This document shows positions 49,504 through 60,725 of a stretch of 64,000 nt of DNA, one piece after another. The stretch covers positions 15,360,001-15,424,000 of the forward strand of contig CM065389.1 of assembly GCA_033060915.1 (NCBI GenBank). The letters run 5' to 3'. A program made the position numbers and the translations under genes. Every line of letters starts with the position of its first letter. Position 1 is the first letter of the stretch. The notes below the pieces were generated by a model. The model saw only the letters and a program-made list of their open reading frames with translations, made no database searches and was not told where the DNA came from. This stretch comes from Euryodendron excelsum. Lineage: Eukaryota; Streptophyta; Magnoliopsida; Ericales; Pentaphylacaceae.

Positions 49504-51416
49504 CTCCGAGAGCTATCTAGAATGGAGGGAGAGAGTTTCTGAAGGATTTTTTTGACCCCAAAATAGAGATGGGGGAGGTCTATATTTGTAATGCAAAAAT
49601 AGCAGAGTGGTGCGCCACTTTTAGTGGCGCATGGCCTATTTTTGGTCGTGCGCCACTATGAGTGGCATAGAAAGGTTTAATGCAGGCTTAAAAAAAGGTT
49701 AGATACGGGGCTGGTCCATTCATAGCTGATTATGGGGGGTTATGCGCCACTATTAGTGGCGCACTGCTAAAGTAGGTCATGTTTCCCTCGAAGTGGAGCA
49801 AAGAGGTTCTGGTTCGAAAAGGGAAGGTGTTGGACGGCGGGGCCAGGCTAGAAATAGAAGGGAATACTCTGAAAAGTGTCCTGGTGGTTGACAGTTTGAT
49901 TCCTAGAGCTGGTATGGTTAAAGAGAGTGATCGTATGATGGTCACCTCATCCCGAGAGTTTCAGGGTTGACCAATATTGACTGGGGTTGACCAAAGTTAA
50001 CTAGGTTGACCAAAGTTGACTGGGGTTGACCAGGATTGACTGGGGTATTGCCGGTTTGATACCCAGAGCCGGTGTGGTTTCCTAGGGCATTTGGATGCCT
50101 AGGGGCAAAACGCTCATTTTGACCGGGGGACTTTTGGGAAAGGACCGGGGTTGATTAGATGGCACTGGACATGCCATCTCTGGAAGGTGGTCTTACCGTT
50201 CCAAGGATTTTTACTTTTTCAAGGAACGTGTCGGACCCGTTAGGGGCAAAATGGTCATTTTTCACCGAGACGGACTAGCAAGCGTTGGTGTTGACTGGTC
50301 TGGACTTCTGTCCAAGGAATTGGTACTTTCTCAGTGGATAGGCTTGAAAGAGTCTTACCGCCTTGAGGGATAAACTTTCTCGAAGATCGTGTTGGACTAG
50401 GACAGTCTTCTGTTCTTGAGGGGTTTGTGCTTTCTCAAAGAACGTGACGGACTTAGACGGTTTTCCATTTTTGAGGGATTTTGTGCTTTCTCAAAGAATG
50501 TGTTGGATTAGCGGACATTCTACATTGGCAGGCCAGCAGGCACCAAAAGTGAACTGCTCTTCCATCTTAAGGACTTAGGTACTTTTTGGAGATGAGTGTG
50601 AAAGAGGCTTTACCGGTTTGAGGAATAAGCCATTTCAGTTATTGTGTTGTGCTGGATTGAATGGTCTTACCGTCAATGAGGGATCAACTTTCTTGAATGA
50701 CGGCACAACTGGATTTGACTTTGGATTTTAATGGACTTATCACTTTACGGAATACGTGTTGGGTTGGATTGGATTGAATAATGCACGAGAGACATTTTGG
50801 TCATTTTGCCTCTAGTGGGCCCAGCGGACCCACGAGTCGGTTGACAGATTGGATTGGATCTGGAAAACCGATTTGGGCTTGAGTATACTTGTGTTGGTTT
50901 GTAGGTGCTTTCGGTCAGGCTGGAGATCGTTGAGTGGCTAAAATGGGGTGCTAACATAAGGTATAGTGATTTTTCAAGGCTTTCAATCCAATGTGGTCAT
51001 TTAATAAAGTCTTTAATTCAATTTGGATTGAGCTCATTTTGATTTCTTCAAAAACTTTTCTTGGATTCGTTATAAAGTCTTTGCACATATGTTGAATTCT
51101 TTTTTAAACACATTCAATCTCTTCGAGTTCATATTAACTTCATTGAGTCTTTATAGGCTTAATAAATTCTCCTTTTGAGCACCTTCAATCTCTTTAAATT
51201 CACATAATTGGTTTGACATTTGAATAGGTGTTATGACTCTGTTTTGGTGCATTTCTCTATTTTGATGCATTGCTCGATCCATGTGTATCCATTTTGACGT
51301 TCATTATACTTTAGGTGTAAAATATATATTTACTCATTTAACTGTACATTAATTAAAATCATTAATAAATTAATACAAGGCTTAGTTATCATCAAAATCA
51401 AGGCATGGAGTTAACA
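46449..51416 (-). repeat. 3' LTR of a minus-strand retroelement (SIRE-like), split by a solo LTR
   Basis: On the minus strand the LTR starts TGTTAACTCC (51416) and ends GGGCCAACA (46449). It is preceded by an AAAAAGGAGGAGAT polypurine tract and a TTGTTATCATTAAAAAGG-type segment, as in Ty1/copia SIRE-like elements. Without the inserted solo LTR (47355-50956) it is about 1.37 kb. Palindromic ATGTGTCGACACAT motifs occur at 47206-47217 (partial) and 47255-47268. Confidence 0.65.
47355..50956 (-). repeat. Solo LTR C of the giant-LTR family
   Basis: 3602 bp, starting TGTCGCGCCC and ending GGGGTGCTAACA on the plus strand, so in minus orientation. It shares with LTRs A and B the CTCTCTCGTTAGAACTC segment, the CACCCTACCCCG block, long degenerate GGAAGATTTGA/TTTCAGGAAG runs, paired GCGCCACT hairpins (49611-49631, 49743-49763) and the GGTCATTTTGCC stretches. 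A (GA)n tract lies at 49457-49498. Flanks TGGGG and TAAGG match at only 3 of 5 positions, so the target-site duplication is decayed or the edges are off by a few bases. No internal genes. Confidence 0.75.
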
Positions 51417-51432
51417 ATCTCCTCCTTTTTAA
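51417..51432 (-). other. Polypurine tract of the SIRE-like element
   Basis: Reverse complement reads AAAAAGGAGGAGAT directly before the LTR start TGTTAACTCC. A second GACAAAAAGGGGGAG-type tract lies about 480 bp upstream (near 51893-51908), as seen in the long 3' region of SIRE-like elements. Confidence 0.55.
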
Positions 51433-53794
51433 TGATAACAAAACATTTGCAAGAATAGGTATAAGAATGAAATGAATAGAATCAGATTTTCTACCTTGAA
51501 AAAGCTCCCCCTCTGTTTTGCAACTGGTGCTTCCGAAAAAATATCCTTTCTTTTTGTTCTTTTATCAAAAATAATCCTTGAAGAGTTTTTATTAAGAGAT
51601 TGTTTTATCAAAGCAATTCCAAAATTAACTTGGGGGAATTTTTTTTCTTTCTTTATCATTTTACTTCCCCTGAGAACATGCTTTATAATTCTTCATATAA
51701 ACCATTTTACCATTCATTATTTAACATCATTCAATATTTATCATTCCAAGTAGTCCATTCTTCTCCATGGATCATGTAAGTATTAATGATTGTCTTATTT
51801 TCATTTTTCTCATTTTATTTCCATACAATTCATTTCATTTCCCCATTCATGTTACTCCATTATCCATGTAAACCATTTTAGTTCAATTCTTCTCCCCCTT
51901 TTTGTCAAATCATCAAAAAAATAAATAAAAGTTTATATCATAGATAGGTACAACAGTAAAAAAAACTTAAAACAGAATAATGTGTATAAACAGAGCAACA
52001 AGCATAGCATTCAATCATCATTGCCTCAAGCTACAACAACAAGGTTATATTTCATTCACAAAAGTCATTACAAGAGAGCACTCAATGACCACTCACAAAA
52101 TATTACAAAAGAAATTGCTTTTGAGGATGACATGCTATCATTTAACAAAAATAAAGACAGATACAAAAATGAAAATGCGAATTGGATAGAGAGAGAGGAG
52201 AGATGGAGAGGAGATGTCAGTGGGAAGAAGCTGGTGGTGAGGGGGTTAGGACAAGGGGGTCGTCTAGGGTGTTGGAGAACTTTTTGCCAGGTCTATCCCT
52301 CAGCCCATACTTGTGACCAGAAGTAGAAGGAGGAGCATCAGATTTAGTAGCAGATGAGTCATCCTCTTCCTCTGCTTCGATCCCTTTTTCAACATTCTCC
52401 CCTTCTTCAGCTTCTTGTGTCTCTTCCTCCCCACATTCTCTTTCTTCTCCAACCTCCTTTCCTTCTTTTTCTCTTTCCTCTTCTCCTTCTTTTTCTCCTT
52501 CTTCTTCTTCTTCTCTGATTTTGTTGCACCCAGATTTTTCGCACTCGAGGAATACACACACAAGCTTGAAAAATACTGTACTCTCTCGTTAGAACTCATC
52601 CTCCTAAAAGAATGAGTGCAACTAGATTTGAATTAAAAATTAATTTAAATAAAGGGCTTTTGGAAAACATTTGGAATCGTCACCTAACTTGATTAAGGTG
52701 AGTTAGGTCACCTAAAAACTAAGAACAATCCAAAGATTACAATTAGGGTTTTGAAAAATAATTTTGAAAATACTTCTTCAAGAGAGGGTTTTGTATGAAA
52801 ACAGGTCATTTAACAACCTTTGGAAAATATTAAACCCTTTTTAGAAAAATAACTCCATTTTGGTCTTTAAAAAACAGTGATCCTAGGTTCGGAGGTTGGT
52901 TACGTATAGGAGAGACACACTAAGCCATCACCCTACCCCGCCTTTGTGGTACCTACATGTCTATTTACCCTAAATTTACCTATGAGAGTCTTCAACTAAC
53001 AAATATCTAATTCTATCCAATATAAAAAAAAAAGAATGTTTAAAAAGACATGATGCATGATATGCAAGTGCAAGGAAAGAAAGTTGGAAAATAGATTTGG
53101 AAAGAAATTGATTTGATTTAAAAAGAAATTTGAAAAGATAGATTTGAAATTGGAAAATTTTAGAAATTGGAAATAGAGATTTGGAAATAGAAATTTGGAA
53201 TTAGGAAAAATAGATTATGGAATTGAAAACTTAAAGAAGATTGTAGAATTGAAAATTTGAAAGAAGTTGCGAAAATAGAAGCTTAAAAAAGGTTGTGACC
53301 GCACCCATGAGGGTTGCTTAATTATCCTTTTTGAGGAATTAGGTCAGTCGTAGTTTAGACAAGAGTCTAATAGAAAATAGATTTGAAAAAGGATTTGATT
53401 TGAACTTAGAATAGAAGATTAGAAATTGGAATTGAGAATATTGGACTTGTTTCGGAAAGATTGAGGTTTAAGAAACTTAGACTTAGGAAAGATAGGATTT
53501 AGGAAAGACTTGAGAGTTAAGAAAAGATTTGACTCGAGTGTTGGACTTGGAGAATTAAGGAAGGATTAAATTTAGGAAATGTTCGAATTAGGAAAGGTTT
53601 GGATTAAGAAAGTTTCAAAATAGGAAAGTGTCATTTTAGAAAAGTTCCATTTTAAAAAAGTTTTGGTTTAGGAAAAGTTTTGAATTAGAAAAGTTTTGTT
53701 TTAAAAAATTTTTGAATTAAGAAAGGTTTCATTTTAAGAAAGTATTGGAATTGGAAAATTTTAAATTTACAATGTTTTGAAATAGGGAAGTTTT

Positions 53795-53799
53795 GAAAG
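53795..53799. repeat. Target-site duplication of LTR B, left copy
   Basis: GAAAG, repeated exactly at 58734-58738 on the other side of LTR B. Confidence 0.9.
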
Positions 53800-53997
53800 T
53801 GTAAGCACCCCATTTTTGACCGCTTGGCAGTCTACACTCCGTCCAGACTTGTACTCAAGTCAGTATGGATGTACTCCAATTGAACCCAACTTTTTAAGTC
53901 CAAATCTCGTCTATCCATCGCTTCGCGGGCCCACCAGGCCCAAATAGAGGCAAAATGACCAAAATGCCCTTAGGGGCATTGTTTTTTCCAATTCCAA

Positions 53998-54440
53998 CTC
54001 CAATCCCTCTTGAGATAGTTTATTCCTCGAGACGGTTCCAAATCAGGCACGTCTTTTCGGAGACGATAAGTCCCCTTTTCAATCCCTCTCTCGAGATAGT
54101 TTATTCCTTGATACGGTTCCAAATCAGGCACGTTTTTTCAATGACGGTAAGTTCCCTTTCCAATCTCTCTCTCAAGACAGTTTATTCCTTGAGACGGTTC
54201 CAATCAAGCACGTCTTTTTGAAGACGGTAAGTCCCCTTTCCAATCCCTCTCTCGAGATAGTTTATTTCTCGAGACGGTTCCAATCAAGCACGTCTTTTCG
54301 GAGACGATAAGTCCCCTTTCCAATCCCTCTCTCGAGATAGTTTATTCCTCGAGACGGTTCCAAATCAGGCGCGTCTTTTCGGAGACAATAAGTCCCCTTT
54401 CCAATCCCTCTCTCAAGACAGTTTATTCCTCGAGACGGTC
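53998..54440 (+). repeat. 81 bp tandem array in LTR B
   Basis: The unit CTCTCTCGAGATAGTTTATTCC + TCGAGACGGTTCC + CACGTCTTTTCGG is repeated about 5.5 times. GATAGTTTATTC or its variant occurs at 54013, 54094, 54176, 54255, 54335 and 54416 (spacing 79-82 bp). Confidence 0.9.
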
Positions 54441-54649
54441 CGAGTAGCAAAAATACTCGCAAACATCACAACCGTTCAAGTAGTGGAAATACTCGTAAAT
54501 AGGTCGATATAGGGAATTGTCAACAAACCCCTGTGTCACGACGACGGCCGTCAGAGTGGCGGAAATGCTCAAAACCCAGGTCAATGCCAGTGTCTGCTAG
54601 CCCACTTCAGTGAAAAATGACCAAACTGCCCATTGGGCCTTTTTCGAGA

Positions 54650-55210
54650 CTTTTCGGTCAAGATGACCATTGTGCCCCTAGGCATCCAAACGCCCCGGGA
54701 ACCACACCGGCTCTGGGTATCAAACCGGTAACTTTCTGAGAATGCTTCTTATAGTATTCTCAACCTCTTTTTACCTTTTCGGATCATTCCGAGCCAGTTC
54801 CGGCAAACTCGGTGCAAAATGACCGTTTTGCCCCTAGTGGGCCGGTCTCCTTTTCCGACCACACCGGCTTTGGGTATCAAACCGGTAATCCTCTGAGACT
54901 ACTTTTTATAGTGTTCTCAACTTCTTTTTACCTTTCCGGATCATTCCGAGTCAGTTTCGGCAAACCCGGTACAAAATGACCGTTTTGCCCCTAGTGGGTC
55001 GGTCACCTTTTTCGACCACACTGGCTTTGGGAATCAAACCGGCAACCTTTGGGAACATTTTGAATAATGTTTTCAAATTCCAAGTCTTTTTCTGGGACAG
55101 TCTGAGTCTGTCCTGGCAACTTCTCGACCTGATTGACCATTTTGCCCCTAATGGCCCAGTCAACCCTTTCGACACATCTTGTCCTCATTTTTCAAGTCAA
55201 ATACCTCCGG
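54650..55210 (+). repeat. 157 bp tandem array in LTR B
   Basis: Four diverged units. GACC(G/A)TTTTGCCCCTA or its variant starts at 54665, 54821, 54978 and 55135 (spacing 156-157 bp). Each unit also holds a CGACCACACCGGCTTTGGG-like stretch and AAACCGG. Confidence 0.9.
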
Positions 55211-55403
55211 GACATTATTCTAAGTGTTCCTACTCTTTTTCGGCCTTCCGAGTCATCCCCGATCTTCCAAAATCCTTCCCGGACTTTTCGGAGTCACTCC
55301 TAGTGAAGTCATGCTAAAGATTGCATGGTAGTCACTAATACAGGCGCCCAAATCTAGTCAAAGATACGTTTCTTGCTGACTTATAAAGTTTCCTAATTGG
55401 CTG

Positions 55404-55422
55404 GCGCCACTAGTAGTGGCGC
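55404..55422. promoter_or_regulatory. GCGCCACTA hairpin upstream of the LTR B TATA box
   Basis: Perfect 9+1+9 inverted repeat GCGCCACTA-G-TAGTGGCGC, about 57 bp upstream of the TATA box. The same core recurs in LTRs A and C at the matching promoter position. Confidence 0.75.
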
Positions 55423-55477
55423 TAAGAGCAATTTTGGCCTAGCGCCATTGCAACAGGCACCAGGTTTGTCCAACCTC

Positions 55478-55486
55478 TATAAATAC
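55478..55486 (+). promoter_or_regulatory. TATA box of LTR B
   Basis: CTATAAATAC, followed by a purine/pyrimidine-mixed leader with CCCTAG repeats, and preceded by the GCGCCACT hairpin. LTR A has the equivalent on the minus strand (60604-60611). Confidence 0.6.
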
Positions 55487-58400
55487 AAAGCCTTTTCCAA
55501 AGTGAGAAGGATCCGCAAACTCAATCTAAAAATCCTATATTTCGATATACAGAGCCCGAGCACCTCCTAAACCCTAGCTTCCCTAGGTTTTCCAAACCCT
55601 AGCCACCATACACTAAACCTTAGCCTCCTATACACTCATACACACCCTCATACACTCATACACTAACCTTCAACCCTCCTTCGAAGACTTGAAGAGTTGC
55701 AATATGAAGTTTGAAGATTGAAGGCGGCTCTTGAAGATTGAAGACGAAGATCAAGACGAAGACCGAAGAAAGCAAAGCACGCAAAATAAACAAAATACAA
55801 GGTAGGTTCTCCATTTAAATTTCCGCACTTCCCCTTCTTTCTTCTCTCTCCTAACCCACTTGGGTTTTCTCTATTTTAATCCTCCATCTCTTTCCCCCCC
55901 TTTCTTTGCATGCTTGAAACAAGGGGATTCCCGGTCCGTGTGTAGGATTGGGCTATTGGAGAGTCACCATGTCAGGGGCTTTCTTCTAGTCTAACCAGAG
56001 ACCACGTGGGTCTGGCCCCCTTGATTATGTGGTAAAGCCTTAGCCTTGTATGTTCACGACCCCAAATTTGTATTGTGCATATCATGATTCTTGCAGTCTT
56101 CCAAAAGTTATTTTCAAAGTTGTTTTCAAAATCGTTTTCAAACTTGTTTTCAAAATTGCATCAAAATTTCCTTTTCAAAATCATAATCCTAGGGTGATTC
56201 TAGCTTTTCCATGGCTAGAGTTGCTTTAGGAAAGTGTTACATTAAAAGCGGCTTTAATGGTCCATATTTTCAACTCTTGTTGTTTTTTAAAACAGCTTTC
56301 TTAAAGTGGTTCTAGCCCTCTTATGGTTAGAATTGCTTTAGCAAAGTGAGATGTTTTTACATCTTCTAAAAACTCTATCTTCAAAAATCTCTTCCGAAAA
56401 ATTTTCTTTTTCAACATATTTCCCCAAAACTCTTCTTTCCAAATTTGTTTTGTAAAAACTCTTTACAAAAATCTATTTTTCAAAATCTCCCTTTTCAACT
56501 CCTTTTCAAAATGCTCTCCCCAAAATCCACTTTTCAAAAATGCTCCCTAAAAATCTTTCTAAAAACTCTCTTCCTAAAATCTTCCTTCTAGAAATTCCCC
56601 TCTAGGATTTTCCTTCTAAAATCTATGTTTCCAAAAACACACTTTCCAAAAACTCCTCTTTAAAATCTTTTTCCAAAAACTCTATCTTCAAATTCACTTT
56701 CCGAAAACTCCTCCCTAGGATTCCCTTCTAGAAAACCTTCATTTCCAAAATCGCACTTTCCAAAAATCCTCTCTCTTTAGAGCCCAAATCAAACCCTAGA
56801 ACTCATAATTAGGAAACCTTAATTTTCTTTCCAAAAACATGATTTTCAAACTTTGCCCCAAACCTAGGTTTCCAAACCTCTTGTTTTCTACATCAAAACT
56901 ATACATGTTTCTAAAACCTATTTTTTACGTCAAAACTATAATTTTCCAAATCTAGGGTTTCTAGAATCTCCCTTTCCAAATCCTTACCAAATCTTATCTT
57001 CCTTTTAGAAAATCAAATCAAATATTCCCGTTTAGGAAACCAAATCCAATCCTCCGTTTTTGGAAACAAAATTCAAACTTTCTCTTTTAGAAACCAAATC
57101 CAATCCCTTCCTAATCCAACTCTTTCCTAATTCAAATCCTTCCTAAACTTCGACTTTCCTAAATTTTAAGTTTTCAAAACTTGAACATAAAAATCTTTCC
57201 TAAATTTTAAAACTCAACTTTCAAATATTTCTTAATTCAACTCTTTCCTGATTTTACCTTCTTTTCAAATCTTAACTTTGCAAACCTAAGTTTTTAAACT
57301 TTTCCTAAACTCAAACCTTTCCTAATCTCAAGATTTTCTAAAATCCTAAAACTTTCTAAATCTTAAACTTTCTAAATTTCGAATCTTTCCAAATTCAAAG
57401 TTTCCTAAATTCAAATCTTTCTTAAGTTAAATCTTTCTAAACTTCCAAACTTTCTAAATTCTAAACTTTCCAAAACTTCAACATCTTTCCAAATCTAAGA
57501 CTTTTCTAAACTCAAAACTTTCTTAATTTAAATATTTTTTAAATTGAAAACTTTCCTTTTTCAAAACTTCCCTAAGTCGAAACTTTCCTAATTCCAAAAC
57601 TTTCCAAAAATGAAACTTTTCTAATTCGAAACTCTTCTAAATTGGACATTTCCTAATTCAAACATTTCCTAAATTCAATCTTTCTTAAACTCTCGAGTCT
57701 TTCCTAAGTCTCATCTTTCTTAAGTCTAGATTTCCTAAACCTCCATCTTTCCAAAACAAGTCTAAATCTTTCTTCCAAGTTCTATCTTTTCAAATCAAAA
57801 TCAATCTTTTTAATTCCAAAATTCCAAATTTCAATTTTCAATCCTCTATTCAAGGTTCAATCTCTTAATCTTCCAATTCAATCTCCTTTTTCAAATCAAC
57901 TCTTTTATTTTCAATCGGACTCCGGTCCGAACTACGACTGACCTGATTCCTCCAAAAGGCTACGTAGGCAACCCTCATGGGTGCAGTCACAACATTTTTC
58001 AAATCTCAAATTCCACAACATGTTTCAAATTTCTATTTCTACAACTTCTTTCTAATCTCCAATCCTACAACATTCTTTCAAGTTTCCAAGTCCATAACTC
58101 TTTTCAAATCTCTTTTCAATTCCAATTTCAAATCTCTTCTAAAATCAAATCAAACTCTTTTCAAATCTATTTTTCAATTCTCTTAACTTGCACTTGCATA
58201 TCATGCATCATGCCTTTTTAAATATTCTTTTCCAAAGTAAATAGGATTGAACATTAGTTAATTGGAGACTCTCATAGGTGAATCTAGGGTAGATTGACAT
58301 GTAGGTACCGAAAGGGCGGGGTAGGGTGATGGGTTAGTGCGTCTTCCCTATACGTAATCAACCTCCGAACCTAAATCACTGATTTCAAAGACCAAAATGA

Positions 58401-60627
58401 GTTATTTTTTGAAAAAGAGCTAAATATTTTCCAAAGGTTGCCAAACAACCTATTTTTCTTAAAAACCCTTTCTCGAGGAGATATTTTCAAAATTGTTTTC
58501 CAAAACCCTAAGTGTAGTTTTCGGATTATGCTTAGTTTTTAGGTGACCTAACTCACCTTAATCAAGTTAGGTAGCGACTCTAAATCTTTTTCACAAGCCC
58601 TTTATTCAAATCAGATTTTCAATTCAAAACTAGTCGCACTCATTCTTCTAGGAAGGTGAGTTCTAACGAGAGAATACAACATTTTTCCCACTTGTGTGAG
58701 TATTCCTCAAGTGCGAAAAATCTGGGCGCGACAGAAAGTAAGAATGTTTCGAGTTTAGAAAGTTTTAGATTTAGAAAGATTTGAAGCTCAAGAAAATTTA
58801 GAATTTAGTAAGATTTGGTTTTAGAAATTTTTAACTTAAAAAAGTTTTGGATTTAGAAAGTTTTGAAATTTGAAAAGGTATGGAATTAAGAGAGATTTGG
58901 AAGCTTAAAGTTTAAGGAAATATTTAAACGTTCAAATTTTGGAAACTTAAGATTTAGGAAAATAAGAGATTAGAAAGGAGTGCATTAGAAAAGATTTAGA
59001 CTAGAAAGGGTTAAGATTCCTATTTTCTAAAACAAGGGATTGGATTTTATTTCTAAAAAGAGATGTTTTTATTTTGTTTTCAAAAATGAAGGATAGGATC
59101 TAGTTTCCTAAACAAGAGGTTGGATTTGGTATGGAATTAGAAGGTGAAGTTTTGGAAATCCTAGATTTGGAAAACTATAGTTTTGATGTAAAAAATGGGT
59201 TTTGGAAACCTAGGATTTAAATGTAAAAAGGAGATTTTGGAAACCTAGATTTTGAGACAAGATAGGAAATTGGAAATTACATTTTTGGAAAGAAAATTAG
59301 GTTTTCCTAATTGTTGACTCTAGGGTTTAACTTAGACTCTGAGAAAAAAGATTTTTGGAAAGTGAGTTTTTAGAAAGGGAGATTTTTGGAAGACAATCCT
59401 AGAGAGGAGTTTTTAGAAAATGAATTTTGAAGAGAGAGTTTTTGGAAAGATTTTTTGGAAAGCAACACTTTGAGAGAGTTTTTGGAAAGAGATTTTGGGA
59501 AATAGATTTTTAGAAAGAGTAGTTAGGAGGGAGCCTTAAGGGGCATTTTTGGCAGGGAGTTTTTAGGAAAGTGAGTTTCGTGAAGGGAAGTTTTAGAAAA
59601 CAACTTTGAAAAGGAATTTTGAAAAAGAGGTTGAAGAGAATTTTTAGAAAGTATATTGAAAAAGAGATTTTTAGGAAGAGAGAGTTTTGAAAAGAAAGTT
59701 TTTGGAAAGGATATAAAATATCTCACTTTCCTAAAACGATTCTAATCATAAGAATGTTAGAACCACTTTAAGATAGTGGTTTTGAAAACAATGGGAATTT
59801 GAAAAATATGGACCATATTGGTCACTTTAAATGTAACACTTTTCTAAAGCAACCCTAGCCATGGAAAGACTAGAATCACCTTAGAATTGTGATTTTGAAA
59901 ACAAGTTTTGAAAAAAAAGATTTTGATACAAGTTTAAAAACGATGTTAATGTAAGTTTTTGAAAACGAATTTTGGAATAATGAAAGATCATGATAGGCAC
60001 AATGCAAGTTGGGGTCGTGAATATACAAGGTTAAAGGCTTCACCACATAATGAAGGGGGCCGAACCCACGTGATCTCCGGTTAGACTAAAAGAAAGCCCT
60101 CGACACGGTGACCCTCCAATAGCCTAATCCTATACATGGATCGAGAAATCCCTTATTTCAAGCATGCAAGAAATGGGGGGAAGAAGATAGGGGATTAAAG
60201 TAAAAGAAAACCCAAGTGGGTTCAAAGAGAGAAGAGAGGGGAAAGATACGTAAACTTAAATAGAAAGCTTACCTTGTGTCTTATTTATTTTGCTTTACTT
60301 TGCGTGCTTTGTTTTTCTTGCTTTGCTTTTTTTGCTTCGGTCCTTACTTCGCTTCAATCTTCATCTTAATCTTCATGAACTTCGGATTGCAGCACTTTAA
60401 GTCTTCAATAGAGGCTTTGGAGGCTAGTGTATAAGTGTATATGAGTATATGTGAGTGTATAAGAGCTAGGGTTTGTGTATGGGGGCTAGGGTTTGGAAAA
60501 CCTAAAGAAGACTAGGGTTTAGAGAGGCTACGGGCTCTGTATATCGAAGAGTATGGTTTTTAGATTGAATTTGCGGACCTCTTTCATGCTGGAAAAGGCT
60601 CTGTATTTATAGAGAGAAGAATAACCT

Positions 60628-60725
60628 GGCGCTTGTTGTAGTTGCGCCAGGCTAAAATTCCTTCTGGCGCCACTAGGAGTGGCGCCAGGCCAATATTTAG
60701 CTTGGCGCCACTAGTAGTGGCTCTA
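60628..60725. promoter_or_regulatory. Hairpin cluster upstream of the LTR A TATA box
   Basis: Contains a perfect 11+3+11 inverted repeat CTGGCGCCACT-AGG-AGTGGCGCCAG (60664-60688), a second GGCGCCACTAGTAGTGG (60703-60720) and an outer CCTGGCGC...GCGCCAGG pair (60625-60652). In LTR A's minus orientation they lie just upstream of the TATA box. Confidence 0.75.

Larger units (their letters stand above)
53800..58733 (+). repeat. Solo LTR B of the giant-LTR family, nested in LTR A
   Basis: 4934 bp, starting TGTAAGCACCCCATTTTTGACC and ending AAAATCTGGGCGCGACA. The start is the reverse complement of the end of LTR A and vice versa, so B is the same family in opposite orientation. Exact GAAAG duplications flank it. 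In B's own sense: two tandem arrays (81 bp and 157 bp units), GCGCCACT hairpin, TATA box (55478-55486), a leader-like region, then about 2 kb of degenerate TTCCAAAACTTTC-like sequence. The GCGACA end and the nearby GTAGCGACTCT suggest a Ty3/gypsy Tat-type element (inference). Confidence 0.92.

Noticed and set aside
52300..52615. Lys/Glu-rich (-) and Phe/Ser-rich (+) frames taken as separate genes
   Set aside because: They span an acidic region of the retroelement ORF or its opposite strand, and cross the LTR A boundary at 52522.
54262..54462. Repetitive RGINCLERGIGKG frame on the minus strand
   Set aside because: A shadow of the 81 bp tandem array (81 is a multiple of three, so the frame stays open).
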